A stretch of 64,000 bases of DNA from Acinetobacter lanii. GTDB lineage: Bacteria; Pseudomonadota; Gammaproteobacteria; Pseudomonadales; Moraxellaceae. Of the stretch, positions 29,837 to 38,704 are shown piece after piece; the stretch's first letter is position 1, and each line of letters begins with the position of its first letter. The stretch lies in NCBI RefSeq assembly GCF_011578285.1, contig NZ_CP049916.1, positions 1,302,001 to 1,366,000 of the forward strand, read 5' to 3'. A program made the position numbers and the translations under genes. The notes under the pieces were generated by a model. The model had not been told where the DNA came from, did no database searches, and saw only the letters and a list, made by a program, of their open reading frames with translations.

Positions 29837-30307
29837 ATGGAATTAGATCGATACGACAAACAAATCTTAGAAATCCTGACGCATGAAGATTTAAACTTAA
29901 ACGAGCTTTCTGAACGCATCAGTTTATCGGTGAGTTCGGTGCATCGGCGTATTAAGCATTTGATTGAAACCAATATCATGACCAATTTAAAGCGTGATAT
30001 TAATTATCAGAAATTGGGGTTTAGTCTGCATGTGTTATTGCAAGTGTCACTGAGTAAACACGATACCGATACTTTTGCGAAATTTTTAGAAGAACTCGAG
30101 AGTATCCCCGAAGTGATTAATGCATTTTTGGTGACAGGGCAGTCGGCGGATTTTATTGTGGAAGTCGTCGCACGGGATATGGAAAACTACAGTGAAATTT
30201 TGCTTAAACGTATTGGGAAAATTGAATTTGTGGTCGCATTGCATTCCAGCTTCGTGATTAAAGAATATAAAGTGTTTAACTGTAGTGGACTTTTAAGCAG
30301 AGTGTGA
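29837..30307 (+). CDS. Lrp/AsnC-family transcriptional regulator
   Basis: A 156-residue regulator. The N-terminal winged helix-turn-helix is YDKQILEILTHEDLNLNELSERISLSVSSVHRRIKHL, and the C-terminal RAM ligand-binding domain contains FLEELESIPEVINAFLVTGQSADFIVEVVARDME. GGGAAGCGAG precedes the ATG. The effector amino acid cannot be told. Confidence 0.9.
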   Translation: MELDRYDKQILEILTHEDLNLNELSERISLSVSSVHRRIKHLIETNIMTNLKRDINYQKLGFSLHVLLQVSLSKHDTDTFAKFLEELESIPEVINAFLVTGQSADFIVEVVARDMENYSEILLKRIGKIEFVVALHSSFVIKEYKVFNCSGLLSRV

Positions 30308-30326
30308 TTGGTTAAGCGAGAATAAA

Positions 30327-30800
30327 ATGCTTCATTTTTATGAGCCGACAGAATACCAGCCCAAATGTAATGCACTATATGAAACCTACCATAGACAGTT
30401 ATTTCTTTTGATTCCGCATGCCAAGATTGAGCATATCGGCTCATCTGTAAATCCAAAGTCATTCTCTAAAGGTGATTTAGACATTGATGTAGCAGTATCA
30501 CAGAGCGAGTTTGAACACAGCATTAGTCAAATTAAGCGTTTAGGATTTCAAGAGAAACTCAATACCTTTAGAACACCACATTTATGCATGCTTGAATCAC
30601 AAAATAATGATGATGTTGCTATTCAATGGGTTGTTGCAGGAAGTGAGTTTGAATCGTTTATCCTGTTTAGAGATCGACTTAGGGCTTCAGTTGATTTGGT
30701 CGAGCAATATAATCTGTTGAAGTTAAATTCCGTTTTTCTATCAATGAATCAATATCGTGAGAAGAAGTCTCAATTTATTAGATATGTTTTAAGTTTATAA
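30327..30800 (+). CDS. GrpB/UPF0157-like nucleotidyltransferase-fold protein
   Basis: A 157-residue protein with IEHIGSSVNPKSFSKGDLDIDVAVS near residue 40. This is the GS(S)..(K/P)G..DID pattern of the GrpB/UPF0157 nucleotidyltransferase superfamily. The C-terminus LFRDRLRASVDLVEQYNLLK..YREKKSQFIRYVL also matches that family. Biological role is unknown. It follows the Lrp gene by 19 bp and may share its transcript. Confidence 0.75.
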   Translation: MLHFYEPTEYQPKCNALYETYHRQLFLLIPHAKIEHIGSSVNPKSFSKGDLDIDVAVSQSEFEHSISQIKRLGFQEKLNTFRTPHLCMLESQNNDDVAIQWVVAGSEFESFILFRDRLRASVDLVEQYNLLKLNSVFLSMNQYREKKSQFIRYVLSL

Positions 30801-30826
30801 AAAAACGCACCCTAAGGTGCGTTTTG
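30801..30826 (+). terminator. bidirectional terminator between GrpB-like gene and yebC
   Basis: AAAACGCACC/GGTGCGTTTT stem with an A7 run before it, between convergent genes. Confidence 0.88.
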
Positions 30827-30839
30827 AATGTCGATACAA

Positions 30840-31589
30840 TTAAGCATCAAGTTCAGCTAAAACTTCATCTGAGAATTCAACGTTGGTATATACGTTTTGC
30901 ACATCATCTAAATCTTCAAGCATATCAATCATTTTTAAGATTTTCTTCGCTTGGTCGATATCAGTGATTTCAGCTTTGGTTGATGGATTCATCACAACTT
31001 CGGCATTGTCTGATTTGAGTCCGGCAGCCGTCAAAGCATCCTGAACATCACCAAAAGCTTCAGGTGAAGTGATGACCAAGATGCCTTCTTCATCTACTTC
31101 AATATCGTCAGCACCAGCTTCAAGCGCCACTTCCATGATTTGATCTTCTAAAGATACATCTTCAAAACTGATCTCACCACGTTTAGTGAACAGGAAAGCA
31201 ACAGAACCATTTGTCCCCAAATTGCCATCTGTTTTAGAGAAACAGTGACGAACATCAGGTACAGTACGATTCAGGTTATCAGTCATAGTTTCAACAATGA
31301 CTGCAACACCACCGACACCATAACCTTCGTAAGTGACTTCTTTTAAATCAGCATTGTCTTCACCACCAACACCACGTGCAATCGCACGGTTGATTGTGTC
31401 ACGTGTCATGTTCGCAACAAGTGCTTTTTCCACAACAGCACGCAGACGCGGATTTGCCGCAGCATCACCACCACCAAGTCGTGCAGCTGTTACAATTTCA
31501 CGAATAAATTTTGTGAATACTTTAGCGCGGCTCGCATCTTGTTTTGCTTTGCGATGCTTTGTATTTGCCCACTTGGAATGACCCGCCAT
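30840..31589 (-). CDS. yebC: YebC/PmpR-family protein
   Basis: A 249-residue member of the YebC/PmpR/TACO1 family, described as DNA-binding regulators or as factors that help ribosomes through difficult sequences. The family start [19 protein letters not shown] and the segments [14 protein letters not shown] and [11 protein letters not shown] are clear. It lies convergent to the GrpB-like gene; a PlsC-like gene lies upstream. Confidence 0.95.
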   Translation of the reverse strand: MAGHSKWANTKHRKAKQDASRAKVFTKFIREIVTAARLGGGDAAANPRLRAVVEKALVANMTRDTINRAIARGVGGEDNADLKEVTYEGYGVGGVAVIVETMTDNLNRTVPDVRHCFSKTDGNLGTNGSVAFLFTKRGEISFEDVSLEDQIMEVALEAGADDIEVDEEGILVITSPEAFGDVQDALTAAGLKSDNAEVVMNPSTKAEITDIDQAKKILKMIDMLEDLDDVQNVYTNVEFSDEVLAELDA

Positions 31590-31703
31590 GCGAAATATGC
31601 TCCTTGTAGATTGGCCTTATGCCGAATCAAATAAGTGAAATTTTACCATAAGCTCATTTTTCATAGAAAGACCCATAAAATGAGTTTTTGAACAAAAAAC
31701 AGA

Positions 31704-32264
31704 TTAATTTTTTGGTTCTGGAATAACGATATCTAAACCCGTATGTTCTTTATACAACGCCTTAATTTGAGCAAGATCTTTGTCTAGATCGCTTGGATAA
31801 ATTTTTCCAAAAATGCCCCCTTGTTTGGTCTTTTGATTTACAAACAAAAATACGATAGGCACACCCGCAGCTTTGGCAATATGCCAAAAACCTGTACGAA
31901 TCGGACGACGCTCTTCACCATTTTTTGCACGTGTTGCTTCAGGGGCAATCACAAGATTAAATTGATCATGACTTTTAAATTCATCGACCATTTGTGACAC
32001 GATGTCTTGATTAGAATGCCGATCGACTGCAATGCCCCCAATACCTTCAAGTAAGGGTTTAAAAGGTCCTTTAAACAATTCTTTCTTAATAAGTGTATGA
32101 ATCTTGATCCCATGAATCTGGAACAGTGCAATCGATAACACGGCATCCATCATCGTGGTATGTTCAAAGCCAATAATGACCTGTTTGTCTTCAAGGACAT
32201 TCGGTTCAATGTGATATTTTACGCCTGCTAATTTAAATGCAAGTTCACCAATTTGTTTTTTCAT
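31704..32264 (-). CDS. 1-acyl-sn-glycerol-3-phosphate acyltransferase-like protein
   Basis: A short (186-residue) PlsC-superfamily acyltransferase. The catalytic HxxxxD is present as HTTMMD (about residues 35-40). FKGPFKPLLEGIGGIAVDR is the second glycerophosphate-binding motif, and IAPEATRAKNGE corresponds to the usual PEGTR motif (here PEATR). It has no obvious transmembrane helix at the N-terminus. It is the last core gene before the tRNA that anchors the island. Confidence 0.82.
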   Translation of the reverse strand: MKKQIGELAFKLAGVKYHIEPNVLEDKQVIIGFEHTTMMDAVLSIALFQIHGIKIHTLIKKELFKGPFKPLLEGIGGIAVDRHSNQDIVSQMVDEFKSHDQFNLVIAPEATRAKNGEERRPIRTGFWHIAKAAGVPIVFLFVNQKTKQGGIFGKIYPSDLDKDLAQIKALYKEHTGLDIVIPEPKN

Positions 32265-32548
32265 AACCTGATCTTTTTTAGAAGAATTTCAATTTGTGGC
32301 AATTCTGCGAGGAAGGCTTCAAAATTACAATATCTAATCAGTAAATTTGCTTATTCAAGCTTAAGTTTTACATGTTAATATTGAAAGATTAGATGATTTG
32401 ATTACAATTAAATCATTGAATTGTCTATAACTTATTAATTTGTTTAATTATTGCGCGATTCATTTTTAAGATTTGAAAAAGCCTTGTAATCAGATTTTTT
32501 TTTAGATAGTATTCTCGGACGAAAATACTTGATATATCAGTATTTATA

Positions 32549-32668
<120 letters not shown>

Positions 32669-33149
32669 AATGTTTAAATGCATGTAAGCACTATGTAAGC
32701 AATAAGAACAAATAAATTTTATAAACATAAAATATAGATAATTTTTTGAATAGGTTTTTAAGATTTCAATTTTCTGTTTAAGCGGAAGAGCTTTGTATAT
32801 TTTCTTTTTGGGATTGTTTATAAGGCATAGGTTCACGGTCCACAGAAACAAAATAAATGGACTTCTTGAATTACAGATTGGAAGTAAGCGTTATTTCATT
32901 GAGCAATCTAAGCAGGATCTAGCCAAAACTGGAAATAATTTGATAACTAAGTTAAATACATAAACAATATTTCACAAATTAATTATTTTTATAAAAAAAA
33001 TCTCAGAAGCTTGAACGGAATGACTCGAAATTCTTGAGAGAATATATTAATTTTCAATAGAGTGTATGTTCTTACTCAACCTGAGCCACTAAAAATAAAG
33101 CTATGGAAATACTTCGATATTTAAATGATAAATGAGTAGTGGGTGGGGC
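32669..33149. other. left arm of the island, no intact gene
   Basis: About 480 bp of AT-rich DNA. Near its left end, two GTAAGCA heptamers separated by CTAT (32684-32701) lie 16 bp from attL and look like integrase arm-type sites; the same pair recurs near the integrase gene. A short open stretch ending at about 32962 (encoding LLELQIGSKRYFIEQSKQD) may be a gene remnant, but it has no supported start. Confidence 0.5.
32684..32701 (+). promoter_or_regulatory. candidate integrase/excisionase arm-type sites (left)
   Basis: GTAAGCA-CTAT-GTAAGCA. The identical 18-mer is at 56324-56341 upstream of the integrase gene, and a variant with AATG as spacer is at 56564-56581. Directly repeated heptamers near att cores are typical arm sites of tyrosine recombinases. 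Confidence 0.7.
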
Positions 33150-33365
33150 CTAAATCCCCACCAAATTTCGAATATCAGTCAACCGCCATTTAGCTCCTTT
33201 TGTTGTCATAACGGGTTTTAAATCCCCTTTACCACGACTTGCCCATACTCTTAAGGTATTGGGTTTTAAACCTAAAATAATCGCAGCATCATTCGTACAG
33301 ACTAAACTAGTACCAGACGCGATTAATTGAGTTAAACGTTCCTCTGGTTTTAATTCGATATTCAT
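33150..33365 (-). CDS. AlpA/excisionase-like helix-turn-helix protein
   Basis: A 71-residue protein with a single MerR/AlpA-type winged helix: CTNDAAIILGLKPNTLRVWASRGKGDLKPV followed by WRLTDIRNLVG. This is the pattern of recombination directionality factors and small regulators of integrative elements. I start at MNIELKPEE (33365), with GGGGAAATG just upstream. It lies near attL on the minus strand. Its role as excisionase or integrase regulator is an inference. Confidence 0.75.
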   Translation of the reverse strand: MNIELKPEERLTQLIASGTSLVCTNDAAIILGLKPNTLRVWASRGKGDLKPVMTTKGAKWRLTDIRNLVGI

Positions 33366-33547
33366 TTCATTTCCCCAGCTAAAATTTTTAAGCAAGTTTC
33401 TATAATTTCATTTTCCATAAACCTAATTCACTCTCTTTGCACATTCATTGAATCTTTCATGATCCTAAACGATTTGATATCGTCGTGATCAGCCATACAA
33501 AGACGATAGCACTGTTTAATTTTTAAAAATTAGTTTGAGATAAAACT

Positions 33548-34179
33548 TCAAAAAAATGACTTATATTTTTTTAAAAAAGTTAAAGAGCTGAGTATGTCTA
33601 GAATTTTTTCATCATTTTTACGATCGATGAGTCGCGCAGTTATTCCTAATTTTCGTGGACCATCTACATCAGCAAGTTGAGTATCACCAATGAAGAGTAC
33701 TTCATTCGGTTGACAGTTCATTTGAGTTAAAAAATATTGGTAGATAAAAGGTTTTGGCTTATTCGCACCGACCTTAAAGCTCCATGCATAGGCATCTAAA
33801 GGTGGAAGAAGATGCTCCGCATGTTCACCATAAGGCATTGCTGCATTGGAACAGATTGCCACGTTGTATCCCAGATTTTTAAGCTGAATTAAAGTTGGCA
33901 TTGAATCATCAAACATTTGCATTTGCTTTATGTCATTTTGAAGATCTGTGTTCATTTCAGCTAACAAAGTCTTAGGAAGTTGGTAACCCAAAACAGCAGC
34001 AATCATTTCGAAATTGCCATTTATCGACATGATGGTTTCTGCATCATTCGGTTGAGGTGTTCTTCCTTGCTGTTTTAGCCATTTCATCATTTTTTATAAG
34101 GTGAACGGCCATTTCGAATTTCAATGAGCGTGCCAAATATATCGAAAGCAATTGCTTTATAAGACTGATTATTCATCAT
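33548..34179 (-). pseudogene. HAD-family hydrolase, frameshifted at a poly-A run
   Basis: The 5' part (from 34179) encodes MMNNQSYKAIAFDIFGTLIE with HAD motif I (DxFGT), then reaches TGA right after a run of six A residues (34090-34095 on the complement). The remainder (33548-34090) is open in the -1 frame and contains motif II-like VAICSNAA, a Lys region GANKPKPFIYQYF and motif IV FIGDTQLADVDGPRKLG. Joining the two gives a normal haloacid-dehalogenase-like protein of about 210 residues. Either one A has been lost, or ribosomes slip back by one. Substrate unknown. Confidence 0.82.
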
Positions 34180-34302
34180 TATTCTTCCATTTAAAGTTTA
34201 AACATTTTTTGATTTTTATATCAATTCTAGTTTTAAGAACGTACCAAAATCAGGCGTTTTAAAGTGTAAGCACTGAACTTTTGTCTTTAATTCATTTGAT
34301 TT

Positions 34303-35040
34303 TTAATTAAGACCCAACTGTTCAGGACTATACCAACGCATTTTTAAGTGCCCGAGCTGATCTTTAAGATAGGCAGCTTTTTGCAGAATGAATTTTTTTC
34401 GCTTCAGCCATTCATCTAGACGGGCATCATCATAGTGAATGTCGATTTTGAGCTGTATCAGCTGATTATATAAGCCACGTTTTTCCAATGACATTGCATC
34501 CAGTGTTGCTGATGAAGCCATAGGAGCTAATGGAGAGAGTAATCCCTCGATTTTATTAGGCTTTGTTTGGGTTTTGGGTTGAGTTAAAGCGGAGACCTTT
34601 AGATCCTGAGCACTGTTTTTCACTAATTTAGGTGAAGGAGTAAGGGAGTGGACAGGCTTTTTCTCAGAACTCTCAATTTCAACTGATTCAGTCGAACCTT
34701 TAAGTAAAGCACTTAACTTTCGATAGTTGATGCTATAAAAGTTGGTTTGAATCCATTTATTTTGAGACAGTTTTTTAACAACCAAAATGCCTACTTTTTT
34801 TAGTTTAGACACGATACGCTTGATGGTAGATGGGCTGTATGTACCTAAAGTTTCAGCCCATTGCTCATAGCTATGATAAAAGTACTTCTGCTGTTGTATG
34901 ACTTGAGCTTCTTGACTTTGTAGGCAGTAATGAAGCTTTTGTAAGAAGATTGCGGATGCCACTCCATACGCTTGTGCAAGCGTAGGAGAGGCGATAAGCG
35001 GGTAGTCGCCTTGGACTAACAGTTTGGTTTTTTTCGTCAT
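34303..35040 (-). CDS. winged-helix replication-like protein
   Basis: A 245-residue protein. The N-terminal 100 residues carry a winged helix-turn-helix of the type seen in phage and plasmid replication proteins (AIFLQKLHYCLQSQ, SYEQWAETLGTYSPSTIKRIVSKLKKVGILVVKKL). A Ser/Pro/Lys-rich linker follows (residues 110-180), then a helical C-terminus. The start may be the ATG at 35040 or the GTG at 35052. It lies 20 bp after the next upstream gene, on the same strand. A role in element replication is inferred from the domain and from the iteron-like repeats at 37.1 kb. Confidence 0.6.
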   Translation of the reverse strand: MTKKTKLLVQGDYPLIASPTLAQAYGVASAIFLQKLHYCLQSQEAQVIQQQKYFYHSYEQWAETLGTYSPSTIKRIVSKLKKVGILVVKKLSQNKWIQTNFYSINYRKLSALLKGSTESVEIESSEKKPVHSLTPSPKLVKNSAQDLKVSALTQPKTQTKPNKIEGLLSPLAPMASSATLDAMSLEKRGLYNQLIQLKIDIHYDDARLDEWLKRKKFILQKAAYLKDQLGHLKMRWYSPEQLGLN

Positions 35041-35059
35041 GATCTTGCTCACTTAAAGT

Positions 35060-35413
35060 TTAGTAAGCAGGTTTGGATAATGTGCGACGAGGACGTTGCT
35101 GCGCTCGGCGTAGCCACTCCTCAGGATATTCTTGAGTATCCACATCGAAATACTGCCCAGACCAAAATTCTTGGTTGAGTTCATCGTGATATTGATGATG
35201 TGGGTTTTGGTGATGGGATAGAAGCGGTTGTTCCAATTCGAGATCAGACGGAGTGTCGCCTTGAGTATTACTTTCAGCTTGGTCTAGCGTCTTGTAAATA
35301 TCGAGTAAAGCTTGGTGTTGTTGATGAGAAAGAAGAGTTGCACTTTCAACAAGAAGTTGTTTTGCTAGTTTTTTTGGGGTGCAAAGGTTCGCACCATTGA
35401 ATTTGTTATTCAT
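35060..35413 (-). CDS. hypothetical protein of the integrative element
   Basis: A 117-residue, hydrophilic, Gln/His-rich protein starting MNNKFNGANLCTPKKLAKQL, with NPHHQYHDELNQEFWSG in the middle and a basic end (QQRPRRTLSKPAY). No recognised domain. The long open frame upstream of the ATG (to 35584) runs through a structured region and is probably not translated. It is the first gene of a short minus-strand operon with the winged-helix protein. Confidence 0.55.
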   Translation of the reverse strand: MNNKFNGANLCTPKKLAKQLLVESATLLSHQQHQALLDIYKTLDQAESNTQGDTPSDLELEQPLLSHHQNPHHQYHDELNQEFWSGQYFDVDTQEYPEEWLRRAQQRPRRTLSKPAY

Positions 35414-35419
35414 AGTCGT

Positions 35420-35640
35420 ATGCTCTTGGGCTGTATTGAACACACCACCGCTCTTTTTCCACGAAGAGTATTGGTGGCAGTTTAACAGGGGTGGAAATAC
35501 CGTTCCAAGAGTACGGCCAGCATAAAGCTGCCCTGTCAAACCGCCATAACGACTGCTTAACAGTAGGCAAAAAAAATGCCGCACGAGCGACTTTAGTTTT
35601 GCACTCTTGGATAATATCAGGTTTCCACGCCTGAACGCAG
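35420..35640 (-). ncRNA. candidate structured leader/regulatory RNA
   Basis: Complementary 7-8-mers alternate along this stretch. On the plus strand, CTCTTGG (near 35425), GAAGAGTA (near 35468), CCAAGAGTAC (near 35507) and ACTCTTGG (near 35607) can pair in different ways. Additional GGCAG/CTGCC and ACCGCC/GGCGG pairs occur. The arrangement upstream of an element's early operon is reminiscent of the P4-type immunity RNA region, where short repeats pair with the leader to control termination. No covariance evidence is available here. Confidence 0.35.
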
Positions 35641-36050
35641 ATTTTGCTGCGTTGAAATAAGATTATCCCGCAATGGAACTGGGGTCAAGGCCTAGAAAGT
35701 GATTTTTTTAAAATATCAAAAGAAAAAATGAAATTTGGCATGTGCTAGATATATTTAATTATTCTATTGTTTATTTTATTTATAAAGAAGAAAAGCTCAA
35801 TTTGACCCAATGGTTTGGTCCATATTGAATTGATCGAGAGTAACAAAATGAACTAAATTGGAAACTCAACATTTTAAGATGAGTCCAATAGTTTCTTAAA
35901 TTTTTTCTCTATCACGATGTTGAGTTTTTCATAATATGCTATTGAGTGGCCCAATAAGTGTATGAAAGTTGACTTATTGAGCTACTTCAATGAGCTGAAT
36001 AGGGGAGCCAAAAATTTTGCAAATAGGAGAGGGCTCTATTCAGCATTGGA
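35641..36050. other. non-coding stretch of the island
   Basis: About 400 bp, AT-rich. I see no supported gene or site; the short plus-strand frame at 35962-36183 overlaps the antisense of the next gene. Confidence 0.4.
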
Positions 36051-36794
36051 TCATGAATTAATTTTTTTGTTCGCAGGATTTCTAGGATCTAAAGAAATTT
36101 CAGTTAACTTATTTTCTAAATCTGCAAAAGCTTGTAAGTGCCGATATTGTTCAAATAAGTTAGATAACGCTGAGTTGTGCTGAGCGTTAAATTGGTAAAT
36201 GGCATACACTTTGATCATATCAATCAATGCATTTGTTGGATGAATGTTTTCGTTATTGAAGAGTTCTTTATATACAGATAAAAATGCGCCACCTAAAAAG
36301 AATTTTTGGTGATTTAGATTTTTGCGAGCGTTAAATTTTTCTTGTTCAATAGCTTTATCTTCGGAGGATTTGATATTTTGTGAAACCCTATTTTTGATTT
36401 GAGACATGTTCTTGCTCCTATAATTATTGAGTAGTTTTTGTAGTTCAAAATATTCATCACGTGTTAATGCAAACCAATTTTCCTCAAGGTTTAAAATTTG
36501 CTTTTCAGTTGTTGATAATTTTTGCTGTTCTATATTTTTTAAATATTCTATTATTTCATTATTTTTACGTCGTTCATTTAGTTTATATTCAAACTTTTTT
36601 ATTAAATCTAAATGAATGTTTATAAATTTTTCAAATTTAGAACTATTCATATTTTTTATATCTGAATTTATTAAAACTTCAAATAATTGATCTTCACATT
36701 TATATCTATGCTCACACCATAATACTTCTTTGTAAATATAAAGATAATTATATAAATCATTTTTGGTGATTTTTTTATGAGGTCTACCGGCCAT
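36051..36794 (-). CDS. hypothetical protein next to oriT, possible relaxosome accessory
   Basis: A 247-residue, Lys/Asn/Glu-rich, predominantly helical protein starting MAGRPHKKITKNDLYNYLYI. There is no domain I can name. It diverges from the relaxase gene across the candidate oriT, the position taken by MobC-like accessory proteins in many mobilization modules. An internal ATG at 36407 (MSQIKNRVSQ) has a strong AGGAG 8 bp upstream, so a shorter 119-residue product may also be made. Confidence 0.55.
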   Translation of the reverse strand: MAGRPHKKITKNDLYNYLYIYKEVLWCEHRYKCEDQLFEVLINSDIKNMNSSKFEKFINIHLDLIKKFEYKLNERRKNNEIIEYLKNIEQQKLSTTEKQILNLEENWFALTRDEYFELQKLLNNYRSKNMSQIKNRVSQNIKSSEDKAIEQEKFNARKNLNHQKFFLGGAFLSVYKELFNNENIHPTNALIDMIKVYAIYQFNAQHNSALSNLFEQYRHLQAFADLENKLTEISLDPRNPANKKINS

Positions 36795-36972
36795 TTTAAG
36801 CCTCCTGTTTTCTATGAGGCTTAATCATGACACTAATTAAAAAAGCATGATGAGTTTGATAGCAATTCTCAAAAAAAAGTGATCCTGCTTTCCAATGAAT
36901 TGACCCATTAATAATATTGACGTTTTTTAAGAATTTTTTGGGCTGCGCACAAAAAATTCTTATCTCGTCTCC

Positions 36973-37023
36973 GTGTCTTTTTATTCCCTCATTTGCGTTG
37001 CCAATGAAGGAATAAAAAGACAC
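36973..37023. other. candidate oriT: 21-bp inverted repeat
   Basis: Left arm 36973-36993 and right arm 37003-37023 are complementary at 20 of 21 positions (GTGTCTTTTTATTCC core), with a 9-nt spacer. A GC-rich CTCGCCCGGTGGGACC follows at 37030-37045, unlike the surrounding AT-rich DNA. A long inverted repeat beside a conserved GC-rich nick region, 400 bp upstream of a MobA/MobL relaxase gene, is the layout of a MOBQ-type transfer origin. The nick position is not determined. Confidence 0.65.
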
Positions 37024-37105
37024 TACTACTCGCCCGGTGGGACCAAAAGCTGATTGTGAAAATTTTTAAGTAATTGAAATAATGTAATTTTTATTTTTTA
37101 GGTAT

Positions 37106-37226
37106 GCATTACACTATAAAGGCTAAATCATTACACTATAATTTAGTGTGCGTTACACGATAAAGAAAGCGCATTACACCATAAATAATATGCATTACAC
37201 GATAGAAATAGGCATTACACTATAAA
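37106..37226 (+). repeat. six iteron-like direct repeats
   Basis: Six copies of a 15-mer related to GCATTACACTATAAA start at 37106, 37128, 37150, 37171, 37192 and 37212, so the period is 20-22 bp, about two helical turns. ACACTA-TAATT-TAGTGT (37134-37150) adds a palindrome. Regular iterons of this kind bind replication initiators or mobilization regulators. They lie between the candidate oriT and the relaxase gene. Confidence 0.85.
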
Positions 37227-37421
37227 ATCTTCTCGTGTATCGATTTGTGATGATTGGGTGTGGTGTGATAATCGTCAGTCCTTTCTCAAGATGCCTCTTG
37301 TTTTGAATATCTGTTAAAAATTTATTCTGAGATATAACCATTTTTTTGATCTTTTTTTATGAAATGATTTCTTATTAAATTTATTGACTACATTGACTTT
37401 TTAATTTGAGAGTTAATGTAA

Positions 37422-38315
37422 ATGTTTTATTTTGATCTAAGAAATAATCATAAAGAGAAATCTAAGTCATCATTTAATGCATACTGCTATATTACAAGAG
37501 TAAAACATTTTGCATTAAATAAAATTGAATTAAATGAAGTGGTTGAATTTGTAGATTCAGGTAATATGCCGAAATGGGTAGAATATAAGCCTGACAAATT
37601 TTGGGCTTCAGCTGATAAATTTGAAAAGAAAGGAGCTCGTACGTCAACTCATATTACGATTGCATTACCTAAGGAATTAACTTCTGAACAGAGAATAGAA
37701 TTATCAAAGAGTTTAATCACCGCTTTTTGCGATGAATTTAAATTTCCATATAGTTGTGCGATTCATAATCATAAAGGTGCATTGGATAGTCAATATGATC
37801 AACCTCATTTGCATTTACAATATTCTGAGCGTACAACGCTTGATGATTTTGAGCGACCACCAGAGTTGTTTTTTAGGCAATATAGACCGAAGAATCCTGA
37901 ACGTGGCGGAGCACAAAAAATTACTGCTGATGTTTTGGGTTTAGGACGTCAGCAGATCACCTATATGCGACAAGTGACCGAAAAACTAATTAACGAAATG
38001 CTAGAAATATATGCGCCGACGAAACATGTTCGTATTAAGGGAGTTGAAGTAGTCGTACCAAACCGAGTTTCATGCTTATCTAATCAGGACTACAATGGCA
38101 AATTCGGGACGCAGCTTAAAGATACGCCTCAAATTCCACGTTGGAAGCTTCATAGCAGTGATCCTATAATTCAAATGGATATAAAGCCTCAAATTGAACA
38201 AATTAAAAAAATTCGGGAAGACAATTTATTTGAACTGTATAAACCTTTTTATCTCGCTGAACTTCAACGGCAACATCAGCTTAGAAATCAAATAGATCGT
38301 GACGTTTCAATGTGA
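37422..38315 (+). CDS. MobA/MobL-family relaxase
   Basis: A 297-residue relaxase of the MOBQ type. The N-terminus SKSSFNAYCYITRVKHF supplies the candidate catalytic Tyr. THITIALPKELTSEQRIELSKSL is the typical MobA/MobL strand-helix, and QPHLHLQYSERTTLD is the HUH metal-binding motif. It lacks the long C-terminal primase or helicase extension of larger MobA proteins. It would nick oriT and pilot the single strand, using a helper conjugation system, since no type IV secretion genes are visible. It is read away from the candidate oriT. Confidence 0.85.
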   Translation: MFYFDLRNNHKEKSKSSFNAYCYITRVKHFALNKIELNEVVEFVDSGNMPKWVEYKPDKFWASADKFEKKGARTSTHITIALPKELTSEQRIELSKSLITAFCDEFKFPYSCAIHNHKGALDSQYDQPHLHLQYSERTTLDDFERPPELFFRQYRPKNPERGGAQKITADVLGLGRQQITYMRQVTEKLINEMLEIYAPTKHVRIKGVEVVVPNRVSCLSNQDYNGKFGTQLKDTPQIPRWKLHSSDPIIQMDIKPQIEQIKKIREDNLFELYKPFYLAELQRQHQLRNQIDRDVSM

Positions 38316-38704
38316 ACAACAGAATGAAGATGTCACTTGAGTAACGAATTGATATAAACATGAGTAAGGATATCTGTTGTGAAAGTGTCTAAAGAAAAAA
38401 TAGTACTAGAAGAATTTGCAGCTTTTGAGAAAGGAAGAATATTCTCGATTTTAGATTTTAGCGTTTATATCAATGATAAAAAGCTTCGTTGGATTTTAAG
38501 ACATCAGTTCGAAAAAGGTGAGGTGATCATGGCCTTTCCGACCATTTATTACAAAGTAAAAATGAACAGTTTTTTTCCAGATAAAATTTTATCTCCTAGT
38601 ATTGTGCTTGCACTAGAAGCTTTAACGAAACGTACCGGGCAAAAGTTTCAACATGATGGTGGGATGGTAATCCTCCCATAAATAACCGAAGTTAAAAGTA
38701 GAGG

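Noticed and set aside
35962..36183. Plus-strand 73-residue ORF
   Set aside because: It overlaps the 3' end of the minus-strand 36051-36794 gene and shows no own start signal or domain.
36796..37023. 75-residue minus-strand ORF across the inverted repeat
   Set aside because: It consists mainly of the candidate oriT stem, has no ribosome binding site and no family features.
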